From: Microbispora sp. ZYX-F-249
Lineage (GTDB): Bacteria; Actinomycetota; Actinomycetes; Streptosporangiales; Streptosporangiaceae
Direction: 5' to 3'
Assembly: GCF_039649665.1 (NCBI RefSeq)
Contig: NZ_JBDJAW010000021.1
Coordinates: forward strand, 82,945-146,944
Length of the DNA: 64,000 nt
The position numbers and the translations under genes were made by a program. This document shows, in pieces, positions 1 through 8,449 of the stretch; the stretch's first letter is position 1, and the number at the start of each line of letters is the position of its first letter. Below the pieces are notes generated by a model. It worked only from the letters and a program-made list of their open reading frames with translations, had not been told where the DNA came from and searched no databases.

Positions 1-348
1 GCTGACGTCCACCACCGCGTGGTCGTGCCCGGCCTCGCGGGCGAGGTCGCCGGCGCGGCCGAGCACCAGGTCCCACAGCAGCGCGGCCGCGCCGGGCTCC
101 CGCGCCTGCACGTCGATGTCCACGTTGTCGCTGTCGCCCTTGCGCCTGGCGTAGCCCCAGCCGAGGAGCCGCCCGCCCGAGCGGACCACCCAGCTGTCGT
201 GCTCCAGGTCCAGCTCGCCGAGGGTGTCGGCGACGTCGTCGAGCGTCCAGTCGGGCTTGCCGGTCACTTCGATGTCGTGCTCGGCGACCAGCTCGTGAAT
301 CGCCGCCGCGTCGGCGGCCGCCGGCCGCCGGAGGTCGTAGTCGTTCAT
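1..348 (-). CDS. GNAT-family N-acetyltransferase, C-terminus cut by window edge
   Basis: The minus strand is open from an ATG at 348 to the window edge, giving 116 codons with no stop. The product begins MNDYDLRRPAAADAAAI and continues through a strand reading SWVVRSGGRLLGWGYARR, the usual beta1-helix-beta2/beta3 opening of GNAT acetyltransferases that move an acetyl group from acetyl-CoA to an amine. The acetyl-CoA-binding Q/RxxGxG/A loop would lie beyond the edge and is not seen, so the substrate cannot be guessed. It is divergent from the GerW-type gene, with about 240 bases between them that must carry both promoters. Confidence 0.7.
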   Translation of the reverse strand, partial: MNDYDLRRPAAADAAAIHELVAEHDIEVTGKPDWTLDDVADTLGELDLEHDSWVVRSGGRLLGWGYARRKGDSDNVDIDVQAREPGAAALLWDLVLGRAGDLAREAGHDHAVVDVS

Positions 349-589
349 GGCACTGTTTGTACGCATCACGACTTGTGGGCGGCTTGCCGAGGAGTTGGCG
401 GCACCTCCGCGCGTGCTGCAAGTGGCCGGGAAGCGGCTCTCAGCGGGGGACGAGGGTGGCGGGTTCGACCAGCACCCGGGCGGCCCCGCCGAGCACGCCG
501 AGACAGGCGATGAGGGGATGGCACGCGTCCCCGGCCGTGGTGGAGGCTCGGTTGAGCGCACTTCGCGCAGATCCTGAAGAATCGGCCGC

Positions 590-898
590 ATGGAACAACT
601 GCTCAGGAAGCTGACCGGCCAGCGTGTCTTCGGCGAGCCGTACGAGAAGGACGGCGTGACGTTCATCCCCGTGGCGGCGGTGCGCGCGGGGGGCGGCTTC
701 GGCCGCAGCCCGGAGAAGGGCGGCGAGGCCCGCGGAGGAGGCGGCGGCGTCGTCAACAGGCCGGTCGGGATGTTCGTCCTCAAGGACGGCGACGTGCACT
801 GGCGACCGGCCTTGGACCTCAACCGGGTCATCCTGGGCGGCCAGATCCTCGCGGGCCTCGCCCTTGTCGTGTACGCCGTGACCCGCCACGTTCGCTGA
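590..898 (+). CDS. GerW/YtfJ-family sporulation protein
   Basis: This 102-residue protein has the N-terminal half typical of the GerW (YtfJ) family: a short helix, an FGEPYEKDGVTFIPVA strand, a glycine-rich middle (AGGGFG, then GGGGG), and a strand reading PVGMFVLKDGDVHWRPALD. Residues about 81-95 form a hydrophobic stretch that may touch the membrane. In Bacillus the family acts in spore germination; in actinomycetes it is a common short cytoplasmic protein of sporulating genera with no fixed biochemical role. The ATG at 590 has only a weak GAAG upstream. A GC-rich hairpin follows the stop. Confidence 0.75.
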   Translation: MEQLLRKLTGQRVFGEPYEKDGVTFIPVAAVRAGGGFGRSPEKGGEARGGGGGVVNRPVGMFVLKDGDVHWRPALDLNRVILGGQILAGLALVVYAVTRHVR

Positions 899-925
899 CC
901 GCCGCCGGCGGCCGATCGGCGGCGG
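899..925 (+). terminator. Hairpin terminator after the GerW gene
   Basis: CCGCCGCCG (899-907) and CGGCGGCGG (917-925) form a perfect 9-bp stem around a 9-base loop, starting just after the stop codon. There is no U-tract, which is common in actinomycete terminators. Confidence 0.5.
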
Positions 926-1072
926 GGCCGTGAAAGTTTCCCGCGCCGGACGCGGCCGGCGGGCGTACGCGCAGGTCGGCGAGCGAACGCCGGCCGGTCG
1001 ATTGCCCCGGGCACGGCGGGCGTTTTCGATGTTGGTGAGCCGGTAGCCACCGTCCCGCCCCGGGAGCATGTG

Positions 1073-2863
1073 ATGCGCACGCGATTGTCCGAGGCACTGT
1101 CCGTCGTCCTCTGCGCCGTGATCGCCGCCGTGGCGCTCGTCGTGACCCGGCCCGGCGCCGCGGGCGCGGTGACCGGCGGGTTCGACTTCACCCGAGTGCA
1201 GGTCGTCACGACGGGCCTGCGGGTGCCCTGGGGAATGGCCTTCCTCCCCGACGGCAGCGCCCTCGTCTCCGAACGCGACACCGCGACCATCGCCCAGGTG
1301 CGTCCCGGGTCCGCGCCCGTACGGGTGGCCACCGTCCCCAACGTCACGCCGGGGGGCGAGGGGGGCCTGCTCGGCATCGCGCTGTCTCCCACGTTCACGC
1401 AGGATCAGCTGGTCTACGCCTACATCAGCACCGCCTCCGACAACCGGGTGATCCGATTCCGGCTCGGCTACCCGCAGACCCAGCAGGTGATCCTCTCCGG
1501 CATCCCCCGGGGCCAGTCCCGCAACGGCGGGCGCATCGCGTTCGGCCCCGACGGCATGCTGTACGTCGCCACGGGCGACGCCGGCTACCCCTCCCTCGCC
1601 CAGAGCTCGCCTCTCGGCGGCAAGATCCTGCGCATCACCCGCGACGGCGCGGTCCCCGTAACCAATCCGTTCACCGGCTCGCCGGTCTACAGCTACGGCC
1701 ACAGCAACGTCCAGGGGCTCGCCTGGGACGAGGGCGGCCGGCTGTACGCCACGGAGTTCGGCCAGAACTCCACAGACGAGATCAACTACATCCAGGCGGG
1801 CCGCAACTACGGCTGGCCCGCCTGCGAGGGCATGTGCGGGAGCCCGGGCGTCGCCAACCCCCTGGTGACCTGGAGCTCGGCCGAGGCGTCGCCCAGCGGC
1901 CTGGCGTACGCCAACGGCACGCTCTTCGCCGCGGCCCTCCGCGGCAAGCGCCTGTGGACGGTGCCGGTCGTCGGCGGCAACAGGACGGGCGCTCCCGTGG
2001 CCGAGCTGCAGGAAAGGCTGGGCCGGCTGCGCACCGTGGCGGTCGGCCCGGACGGCTGGCTCTGGGTGGCGACGAGCAACCGCGACGGCAGAGGAACGGT
2101 GGGCTCCGGCGACGACCTCATCGTCCGGATCCCGCCCATCGGGCCGTCCGGTCCGGGGGGCTCGCCGTCGGCCGGCCCGTCGCCCTCGTCGCCGGGCGGC
2201 TCCGGACCCGGCGGCTCCGGACCGTGCCCCTCCCCGTCGTCCGACCCTTCACCGTCTCCGTCCCCCAGCCCCTCACCGTCCCCCAGCCCCTCACCGTCCC
2301 CCAGCCCCTCGGCGTCACCGAGCCCGTCGGCCTCCCCCAGCGCCTCCCCATCGTCCGACCCTTCGCCGTCTCCGTCGCCCAGCCCCTCACCGTCGCCCAG
2401 CCCTGCACCCTCCCCCAGCGCATCGCCGTGCCCCTCTCCAACGCCCAGCCCCTCACCGTCCCCGTCCCCGTCCCCTTCGCCGTCCCCGTCACCCAGCCCC
2501 TCGCCATCCCCCAGCCCTTCACCGTCACTGAGCCCGTCACCGTCGCCCAGCCCGTCCTTCGTGGTCACGCGCTCCTGCGAGGCGACGATCCGGTTCCACC
2601 TCTCGGTGGCGGCGGCCCCCTGGGGCGAACTGACGGTGCGCAACACGGGAACGGTGCCCATCACCTCGTGGACGGTCACCTTCAAGGTCCCCAACGGTCT
2701 GCACTACGTGCAGTGGAACGGCTCCAACCCCCCGGGCTCCACGGTGACCATCACCCAGAACGGCCTGCTGTCGCCGGGCGCCTCGGTGACGGTGACGTTC
2801 GCGATCGGCTGGTCCGGCAGCGCCGTGGAGACGCCGGCGCCCATCACCTGCACGGCCAGATGA
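1073..2863 (+). CDS. Secreted PQQ-type glucose/sorbosone dehydrogenase with C-terminal CBM2-like module
   Basis: Three parts are visible. Residues 1-30 are a signal peptide (RTRLSEAL, a hydrophobic run, then an AAGA cleavage region). Residues about 35-350 are a six-bladed GSDH/YliI-type domain, with [52 protein letters not shown] and GRNYGWP blocks; this family oxidises aldoses or soluble sugars with PQQ and passes electrons onward. A 140-residue Ser/Pro linker made by short tandem repeats follows, then about 95 residues resembling CBM2 ([13 protein letters not shown], a Cys near each end). The module lacks the usual N-terminal SWG and the central ASWNG tryptophans, so cellulose binding may be weak. 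A GTG at 1070 is an alternative start; GGAG at 1063-1066 suits the ATG at 1073 better. The fusion suggests a cell-wall or cellulose-tethered redox enzyme. Confidence 0.85.
   Translation: MRTRLSEALSVVLCAVIAAVALVVTRPGAAGAVTGGFDFTRVQVVTTGLRVPWGMAFLPDGSALVSERDTATIAQVRPGSAPVRVATVPNVTPGGEGGLLGIALSPTFTQDQLVYAYISTASDNRVIRFRLGYPQTQQVILSGIPRGQSRNGGRIAFGPDGMLYVATGDAGYPSLAQSSPLGGKILRITRDGAVPVTNPFTGSPVYSYGHSNVQGLAWDEGGRLYATEFGQNSTDEINYIQAGRNYGWPACEGMCGSPGVANPLVTWSSAEASPSGLAYANGTLFAAALRGKRLWTVPVVGGNRTGAPVAELQERLGRLRTVAVGPDGWLWVATSNRDGRGTVGSGDDLIVRIPPIGPSGPGGSPSAGPSPSSPGGSGPGGSGPCPSPSSDPSPSPSPSPSPSPSPSPSPSPSASPSPSASPSASPSSDPSPSPSPSPSPSPSPAPSPSASPCPSPTPSPSPSPSPSPSPSPSPSPSPSPSPSPSLSPSPSPSPSFVVTRSCEATIRFHLSVAAAPWGELTVRNTGTVPITSWTVTFKVPNGLHYVQWNGSNPPGSTVTITQNGLLSPGASVTVTFAIGWSGSAVETPAPITCTAR
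2230..2560 (+). repeat. Tandem repeats coding a Ser/Pro linker
   Basis: Short repeats of the form CCGTCCCCCAGCCCCTCA and variants (CCGTCGCCCAGCCCGTCG) run through this stretch and encode the PSPSPSP linker between dehydrogenase and binding module. The antisense strand is also open here because of the same composition; that is not a gene. Confidence 0.85.
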
Positions 2864-3111
2864 CGCCCTGCCCGGGTCGGCGTGGCCCGGCGGACAGCGT
2901 CCGCGTGGCCGTGCCGGCCTCGCCGCGGAGGCCGAACGGTGTGGTGCGGGTGACCCCGCGTCCCCGTGGGCCGATCGTCTGGCGGCGTCCGGTCAGATCC
3001 ACTCTCCTCCGGGCCCGGGTGACTGTCCGATACGTCGCGTCCGGCAGCGATTTTCCCGATACTCGAAGATGAGCCGAACGACTGCGAGCACGACGACGAA
3101 CGGAGAGCACC

Positions 3112-3339
3112 GTGTCGGAGGAACCGGAGATCGGGCAGTGGCCGGAGATCGTGCGCGAGCCCGCACCCGACGTGCACGAGTACAGAGTCGATCGGGTCAG
3201 GGACGTGACCCGCCAGGGAAAGATCGTACTGTCGTCAGGTGTCAAGGGCGCCGACACCGCCTTCCGGCAGCTCTTTCCCACGACGTACGACCTGGTGCTC
3301 GACCACCCCGAGGCCAAGGAGACCGCCGAGGACAAGTAG
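3112..3339 (+). CDS. Small hypothetical protein
   Basis: This 75-residue acidic protein starts at a GTG with CGGAG about 7 bases upstream, ends in KETAEDK, and has third positions strongly biased to G and C, so it is probably real. No signal peptide, membrane segment or known motif is seen. The middle, LSSGVKGADTAFRQLFPTTY, looks like a compact alpha/beta fold. I cannot assign a role. It stands alone between the dehydrogenase and the conservon. Confidence 0.55.
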   Translation: MSEEPEIGQWPEIVREPAPDVHEYRVDRVRDVTRQGKIVLSSGVKGADTAFRQLFPTTYDLVLDHPEAKETAEDK

Positions 3340-3847
3340 GCGAGCAGTCCCGGCCGGTGCCTGGCGGCGCCGCCTGAGCGTCTCCGCCCGCGATGCCGCT
3401 TCGTGGCAGAAGTCCGGGCGGAGCCGCGCACACCGCGACCCGGCCGCCACGAGCGCTCCCGCATGCGCCCGCATCCCGCGTCCGGGTTGTCAGGTCCGCT
3501 CGGGGAGTCCGGCCGCGAGGGGCCCCGCTGTGCGGCGTCCCTTTTCCTCCGGCGTCCATCCGGAATTCGTGATTCCCGGAGCCAGAATTCAGGGGAGGAT
3601 CGTCACCATAAATCCACAGATGTCCTAAAAGTGAGTTTCCGTCAATGGATGTGTTGACTCGTGGTTGATTGAAGCTGAAACACATGGTTCGAGGGTGACT
3701 GTCTGTTCGCAATCGTGGACGTGGTGCTACGGTATGTGCCTGTTCACGCTCTGCTGTGAGACGGCACCGCATGGCGTCCCGTCTTACAGGGAGAACAGCA
3801 GGTTCGACGCGGCCTTGTCATGCTCTGCCGCCACCCCGAGGACGCTG
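3340..3847. other. Intergenic stretch holding the conservon promoter region
   Basis: About 500 bases with no convincing gene. The second half (about 3545-3780) is visibly richer in A and T than the surroundings, as expected for a promoter region. A TTGACT (3654-3659) and a TACGGT (3728-3733) resemble actinomycete -35 and -10 elements but are not correctly spaced to one another, so the exact promoter cannot be fixed. A partial CebR-like core, GAGCGCTCCC, occurs near 3454; it lacks the flanking TGG and CCA. Confidence 0.5.
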
Positions 3848-5479
3848 ATGTCAGTAGATATATCCCACCGGGCACGGAGAAGGCTTTCACCGAGGGAACT
3901 GGTGGTCCTCGCCTCTCTCGGCACCATGATCGTCACGGCCTGCGCGTGGTTGTGGGCGGTGTCCGCCGCCCCTTACGAGGCCAGACAGCTGATCGCGCTC
4001 GTCGGCGGAGTCTCGGCCGTGCTCCTGTCCGGCGCCGTCGCGGCCGTGGTCCACTACTCCGGCACCGGTCGCCGGCTGCGTGAGCAGGCCGAGTGGGCCG
4101 GCGCACGGTTCACCTGGCTGGAGCGGGAAACCCTGCGAATGGCCGAGGAGTCGCTGCCCTCGCTGGGACGTCAGGTGCGGGACGGCGCCTCGGTCGCCGA
4201 CGCGCTCTCCCAGATACCGCAGCCGCCGGACGGCCCGCTGCGGCACCTGCTCGAAGCGGCCGGGCACGAACTCGAACTGCTCGAGCGCGAGCGCGCCGCC
4301 GCCCAGGTGTCCCGTGACGCGGCCGAGGGCGAGATCTCCCGGCTGATCGACGACACGCTGCCCGAGCTGTTCCGGCGCATCCAGACGGACCGGATGTCGG
4401 TGAGCGCCGCACTGGCCGAGATACGCCAGCCGGAACAGGGCCCGCTACGCGACCTGCTGCGCGAGACGGCGCGGCAGCTCTCCGAGAGCGAGCGCAGGGG
4501 CACCGCCGTGATGGCGGCGTGCGCCGGCGCCGCGGCCCGGGTGCAGGCACAGGCCACCAGTCTGCTCGCCCGGCTGCGCGAACTGGAGGAGCGGTACGGC
4601 GAGCATGAGGAGGTGTTCGCCGACCTGCTGGACCTGGACCACCGCGTCTCCCAGATGAGCCGGCTGGCGGACAACATCGCGCTGCTGAGCGGCGGCCGCT
4701 CCGGACGGCGATGGACCCGGCCGATCGTCATGGAGAGCATCCTGCGCGGCGCGATGGGCCGCATCAGCGCCTACCGGCGCATCCGGCTGCACTCCACCAG
4801 CACCGTCGCCGTCGCGGGGTACGCGGCCGAGGGCGTGATGCATGCGCTGGCCGAGGTGATGGACAACGCCGCCACGTTCTCGGCGCACGGCACCGAGGTC
4901 CACGTATACGTGGACGAGGAGGACGCCGGCGTCGTGATCACGATCGAGGACAGCGGCCTGGGGATGCGCCCGCGCGAGCGGCAGCACGCCACCAGGCTCG
5001 TGTCCGAGCCGCTCGACCTGCGGACGCTGTCCGGTACCCGGCTGGGCCTGGCGGTCGTGGGACGCCTGGTCGACAAGTACGGCCTGACGGTCAGCTTCCG
5101 GTCGTCCGCCCGCGGCGGCACGGGGGTCGTGCTGCTGATCCCGCGCCTGCTGATCACGCAGCCCCTGTCGGCCACCGTGCCGCCCGACGCCGAGGCGCCG
5201 GTCCGCCACCCCGTGCAGGCCGCCGTGCGGGCACCGGCCGTACCCGCGCAGGAGGGTCCGGCCGACGAGTCCGAAGATCTGCTGCCCAGGCGGCGCCGGG
5301 GGCAGACGCTGGCCGAGGCGACCAGGGCGCGGCAGGCATCGCCGGCCAAGCCCGCGCGCGAGGGGCCTGACTCGGCTGCGAGGTTCGCCGCGTTCCGCCA
5401 GGCCGGCGGCCGTGGGCGTACTTCCTCTTCAGCCCCTCCCCCGGCCCCGGCCCCCGCCCCGGCCCCGGGCGACTCTTGA
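3848..5479 (+). CDS. cvnA: Conservon membrane sensor-kinase-like ATPase (CvnA)
   Basis: The protein (543 residues) has two N-terminal membrane helices (about 20-40 and 50-70), a long coiled-coil region, a weak phospho-acceptor-like helix with LDLDHRVSQMSRLADN near residue 261, and a C-terminal GHKL ATPase domain (N-box EVMDNAATFSAHG near 337, G1 IEDSGLGM, G2 LGLAVVGRL near 398). A proline/alanine-rich cytoplasmic tail follows. This is the CvnA architecture of Streptomyces conservons, which couple a membrane kinase-like protein to a small GTPase. The reading frame is open upstream, but the ATG at 3848 has GAGG six bases before it and directly precedes the expected N-terminus. It begins a five-gene operon. 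Confidence 0.9.
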   Translation: MSVDISHRARRRLSPRELVVLASLGTMIVTACAWLWAVSAAPYEARQLIALVGGVSAVLLSGAVAAVVHYSGTGRRLREQAEWAGARFTWLERETLRMAEESLPSLGRQVRDGASVADALSQIPQPPDGPLRHLLEAAGHELELLERERAAAQVSRDAAEGEISRLIDDTLPELFRRIQTDRMSVSAALAEIRQPEQGPLRDLLRETARQLSESERRGTAVMAACAGAAARVQAQATSLLARLRELEERYGEHEEVFADLLDLDHRVSQMSRLADNIALLSGGRSGRRWTRPIVMESILRGAMGRISAYRRIRLHSTSTVAVAGYAAEGVMHALAEVMDNAATFSAHGTEVHVYVDEEDAGVVITIEDSGLGMRPRERQHATRLVSEPLDLRTLSGTRLGLAVVGRLVDKYGLTVSFRSSARGGTGVVLLIPRLLITQPLSATVPPDAEAPVRHPVQAAVRAPAVPAQEGPADESEDLLPRRRRGQTLAEATRARQASPAKPAREGPDSAARFAAFRQAGGRGRTSSSAPPPAPAPAPAPGDS

Positions 5480-5571
5480 CACGCGTCCGCCGATCACCGG
5501 ACATTCTTGGACTCACAGATGAGGAGGCAGGGGGCGTCCCTCCCGCGACGAAGGGGCACCCCGTCGTTTCT

Positions 5572-6006
5572 ATGAGCACAACCGACGCTTCGCACACCAC
5601 CGATCGTGACTTCGACTGGCTACTGGAGAACCTCAAGGAGAAGACCCCGGGGATCAGGCATGTGCTGGTGCTGACCAGGGACGGCCTGAAGATGTCCTTC
5701 ACCGCCGGCCTCGGCCGGGACGGGGCCGACCAGCTCTCCGCTCTGGCCGCCGGGATCCAGAGCCTCTCGCTGAGCGCCTCCGCCGAGTTCGGGGACGGCA
5801 TCGGAGCGGGGCAGGCGATGGTGGAGTTCGCCGGCGGACTGCTGCTCATCGTGCCGGCCGGGGACGGCGCCCACCTGGCCGTGGTGGCCGAGGAGGACGG
5901 CGAGGTCGGGCTCATCGCGCACAACATGAATGAACTGGTGGAGCAGATCGGGGTGTACCTCACTGCGGCGCCGCGGCAGACGAACAACAGCGACGACCGC
6001 GGATGA
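5572..6006 (+). CDS. cvnB: Roadblock/LC7-domain protein (CvnB)
   Basis: A 144-residue protein with the roadblock/LC7 pattern: DFDWLLENLKEKTPGIRHVLVLTRDGL, then a second helix-strand unit GAGQAMVEFAGGLLLIVPAG, and a last helix MNELVEQIGVYL. In conservons it acts as a regulator of the paired GTPase, like MglB for MglA. The ATG at 5572 is chosen because family members begin shortly before the DFDWLL helix; the frame is open back to a TTG overlapping the cvnA stop, so a longer start is possible. Its stop overlaps the next gene by four bases (ATGA). Confidence 0.9.
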   Translation: MSTTDASHTTDRDFDWLLENLKEKTPGIRHVLVLTRDGLKMSFTAGLGRDGADQLSALAAGIQSLSLSASAEFGDGIGAGQAMVEFAGGLLLIVPAGDGAHLAVVAEEDGEVGLIAHNMNELVEQIGVYLTAAPRQTNNSDDRG

Positions 6007-6359
6007 CACGGCGAGCCATCGACCAAGAAGACCCTGACCGGCTCTACACCGTCACCGGTGGGCGTACCAGCGCCGATGAGAAGACCTTCGACTCCGTCTC
6101 CCTCATCGTCAGCGAGTGCGCCCCCACCCCCGGCATGCAGTCCGAGCACATCAAGATCCTGCGGATGGCCCAGCGGCCGACGGCGGTGGTGGAGATCTCG
6201 GCGGAACTGCGACTGCCGGTCAGCGTGGTGAAGATCCTGCTGTGCGACCTGCTGGACACCGGTCGCATCACCGTCCGTCATCCGTCGATCGCCGCACACG
6301 CCGGACGACCGGATCCCGAAATCCTGAGGCAGGTGCTCGTTGCCCTCCACAACCTCTGA
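6003..6359 (+). CDS. cvnC: DUF742 conservon protein (CvnC)
   Basis: This 118-residue DUF742 protein opens with DRLYTVTGGRT and has a winged-helix-like C-terminal half (LRMAQRPTAVVEISAELRL, then VKILLCDLLDTGRITVRHP). CvnC proteins are the third conserved member of conservons, between roadblock protein and GTPase. The family resemblance to MarR-type folds suggests nucleic-acid or protein binding, not shown here. The start overlaps the cvnB stop (ATGA) and its 3' end overlaps or abuts cvnD, so translation is coupled. Confidence 0.9.
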   Translation: MTRRAIDQEDPDRLYTVTGGRTSADEKTFDSVSLIVSECAPTPGMQSEHIKILRMAQRPTAVVEISAELRLPVSVVKILLCDLLDTGRITVRHPSIAAHAGRPDPEILRQVLVALHNL

Positions 6360-6963
6360 CCAGATGGCGGCCACCACGCGGACGCCGCTACGCACGACCG
6401 CCGAGGACGCCCTGAAAATCGTGATCGTCGGCGGGTTCGGGGCGGGAAAGACGACCATGGTCGGTTCGGTGAGCGAGATCCGCCCGCTGAGCACCGAGGA
6501 GGTCATGACCCAGGCGAGCGTGGGCATCGACGACGCCAGCCGGGTACGGACCAAGTCGACCACCACGGTGGCCTTCGACTTCGGCCGGATCACGTTGAAC
6601 GCGAGCAAGGTGCTCTACCTGTTCGGCGCACCCGGTCAGCAGCGGTTCTGGTACGTGTGGGACCAGTTGTTCGCCGGCAGCCTGGGCGCGGTCGTCCTGG
6701 TGGACACCCGCCGCCTGGAGGATTCCTGGTACTCCATCGACCGGCTGGAGCACCACCAGACCCCGTTCGTCGTCGCGGTCAACCGCTTCACCGACGGACC
6801 CACCCTGGATTCGGTGCGCGAGGCGCTGGCACTGTCGCCCGAGGTCCCGCTCGTCGACTGCGACGCGAGAGAGCGGTCCTCGTCCAAGCACGTGCTGATC
6901 ACGCTCATCGAGCACCTCACCCGCACCCACGACCAGTTGCCCGCCCGAGAGAGCATGCCGTGA
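6340..6963 (+). CDS. cvnD: Conservon small GTPase (CvnD)
   Basis: A Ras-like GTPase of the conservon type. It shows the P-loop GGFGAGKTT (residues about 31-39), the switch threonine region STTTVAFDFG, a G3 block FGAPGQQRF in place of DxxG, and a G4 block NRFTD in place of NKxD, a variation normal for this group. Two starts are possible: TTG at 6340, which has GAGGCAGG seven bases upstream and overlaps cvnC by 20 bases, and ATG at 6364, which has no ribosome-binding site. The longer form is given. Confidence 0.9.
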   Translation: MPSTTSDQMAATTRTPLRTTAEDALKIVIVGGFGAGKTTMVGSVSEIRPLSTEEVMTQASVGIDDASRVRTKSTTTVAFDFGRITLNASKVLYLFGAPGQQRFWYVWDQLFAGSLGAVVLVDTRRLEDSWYSIDRLEHHQTPFVVAVNRFTDGPTLDSVREALALSPEVPLVDCDARERSSSKHVLITLIEHLTRTHDQLPARESMP

Positions 6964-8300
6964 CGAACTCCCCTCCCCTGCCCGACCCCACCGACCCGTC
7001 CGCCGCCTCGCCCGGACCGCAGCATGCCGAGCGGAGACGGGAGCCGCTGGAGGGATACGCCGACCACGCCGATGCCGTACGACTGCACGCGTCACTGATC
7101 GGCGACGACCCGACCGCGCTGTTCCAGGAGATGCGCCGCGAGCACGGTCCTGTCGTCCCCGTTCTCCTTGACGGCATGCCCGTCTGGTACGTGATCGGTT
7201 ATCGCGAGCTGCACCATGTCACCAGCCAGCCGCAGTTGTTCAGCCGCGACCCCAGGCGCTGGAACCTGCAGGACCACCTCCCCCCTGACTGGCCCGCGCG
7301 CCCGTACGTGACATGGCAGCCGTCCGTGATGTTCACCGAGGGGGCCGAGCACCAGCGGCGGGTCGGCGCCATCAGCGACGCGCTGGACAGCGTCGACCGC
7401 ACCGAACTCGCCCTGATCTGCGAGCAGATCGCCGACCGCGCGATCGACGAGTTCTCCGGGGACGGCCAGACCGACCTGATCTCCCAGTACGCCGACCGGA
7501 TCCCGGCCCAGGTCATCACCCGGCTGTTCGGGCTGGCGGAGACCGATCTGCCGGAACTGGTCGAGGACGTCAACCACGTGCTGAGCGGGGGCGAGGAGGC
7601 CCTCTCGGCGCTCCCCCGGATGCTGGACAAGGTGAGCCGGCTCATCGCCGACAAGCGCGCGCTGCCGGGCCACGACCTCACCTCGCACATGCTGGCACAC
7701 CACGCGCGGCTCACCGACGAGGAGTTCATCCAGGACCTGATCATGACGTTGATCTCCTCCCATGACAACTGCTCCAACTGGATCGGCAGCACCCTGCGGC
7801 TGATGCTGATGGACGACCACTTCTCGATGAGCCTGCAGGGCGGTCGCAGCAGCGTCGGCGAGGCGCTGAACGATGTGCTGTGGAAGGACCCGCCCGTGCC
7901 GAACATGCCCACACGCTGGGCGGTGCAGAACTGCGAGCTGGCCGGGCGGCGCATCCGCCGGGGCGACATGCTGGTGCTGGGTGTCGCCGCGGCCAACGCC
8001 GATCCGCAGGTGCAACCGGCCGCCCATGCCGGCTCCGGCGCCAACCGGGCGCACTTCGCCTTCGGCCACGGCGAGTACGGTTGTCCCTTCCCCGCGCCCG
8101 AGCTCGGCGGGATCATCGCCAAGACGTCCGTGGAGGTCCTCCTCGACCGGCTGCCCGACGTCTACCTGGCCGTGAAACCCGACGCGCTGCGCTGGCGCCC
8201 TTCGCTGTGGGTGCGCAGCCTGGAGGCCCTGCCCGTACGGTTCAGCCCGACCGTGCCGATTGGTCAGGGCTCGTCGTACACCTGGAACGCCTCCAGGTGA
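6960..8300 (+). CDS. cvnE: CYP157-like cytochrome P450 lacking the EXXR motif (CvnE)
   Basis: This 446-residue P450 starts at a GTG overlapping the cvnD stop (GTGA). The heme-ligand loop FGHGEYGCPFP (Cys375) is intact. In the K-helix, where nearly all P450s have EXXR, the sequence reads EALNDVLWKDPP (about 301-312), with no arginine; the I-helix SSHDNCSNW also lacks the usual acid-alcohol pair. CYP157 enzymes of Streptomyces conservons are known to lack EXXR, so this is a family trait and not a mutation. Substrate unknown; the conservon context suggests an output or sensory role in development or metabolism. Confidence 0.92.
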   Translation: MTNSPPLPDPTDPSAASPGPQHAERRREPLEGYADHADAVRLHASLIGDDPTALFQEMRREHGPVVPVLLDGMPVWYVIGYRELHHVTSQPQLFSRDPRRWNLQDHLPPDWPARPYVTWQPSVMFTEGAEHQRRVGAISDALDSVDRTELALICEQIADRAIDEFSGDGQTDLISQYADRIPAQVITRLFGLAETDLPELVEDVNHVLSGGEEALSALPRMLDKVSRLIADKRALPGHDLTSHMLAHHARLTDEEFIQDLIMTLISSHDNCSNWIGSTLRLMLMDDHFSMSLQGGRSSVGEALNDVLWKDPPVPNMPTRWAVQNCELAGRRIRRGDMLVLGVAAANADPQVQPAAHAGSGANRAHFAFGHGEYGCPFPAPELGGIIAKTSVEVLLDRLPDVYLAVKPDALRWRPSLWVRSLEALPVRFSPTVPIGQGSSYTWNASR

Positions 8301-8449
8301 GGTCGGGCCGGAGCGGAGTCCGGCGACCGATGCGTGGCGAAGCACGTTACGGACAGGGAGAGCAGACGCTCGATCAGTCACCGGTCGCGGCCGGCGCAGG
8401 GCCACCGCTGCCGCTCCGCCGCGCGCCCGGGGTGAATAGGGTGCTTCAC

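Noticed and set aside
1807..2694. Antisense frame with GDGEG repeats opposite the Ser/Pro linker
   Set aside because: It is the complement of the linker repeats; no start, motif or ribosome-binding site.
3450..3466. CebR operator upstream of the conservon
   Set aside because: Only 10 of 14 bases (GAGCGCTCCC) match and the outer bases of the palindrome are missing.
3665..3847. Longer N-terminus for the conservon kinase
   Set aside because: The extra 61 residues are Cys/Thr/Trp-rich with AT-rich codons, come before the promoter-like sequence ends, and the ATG at 3848 has a proper ribosome-binding site.
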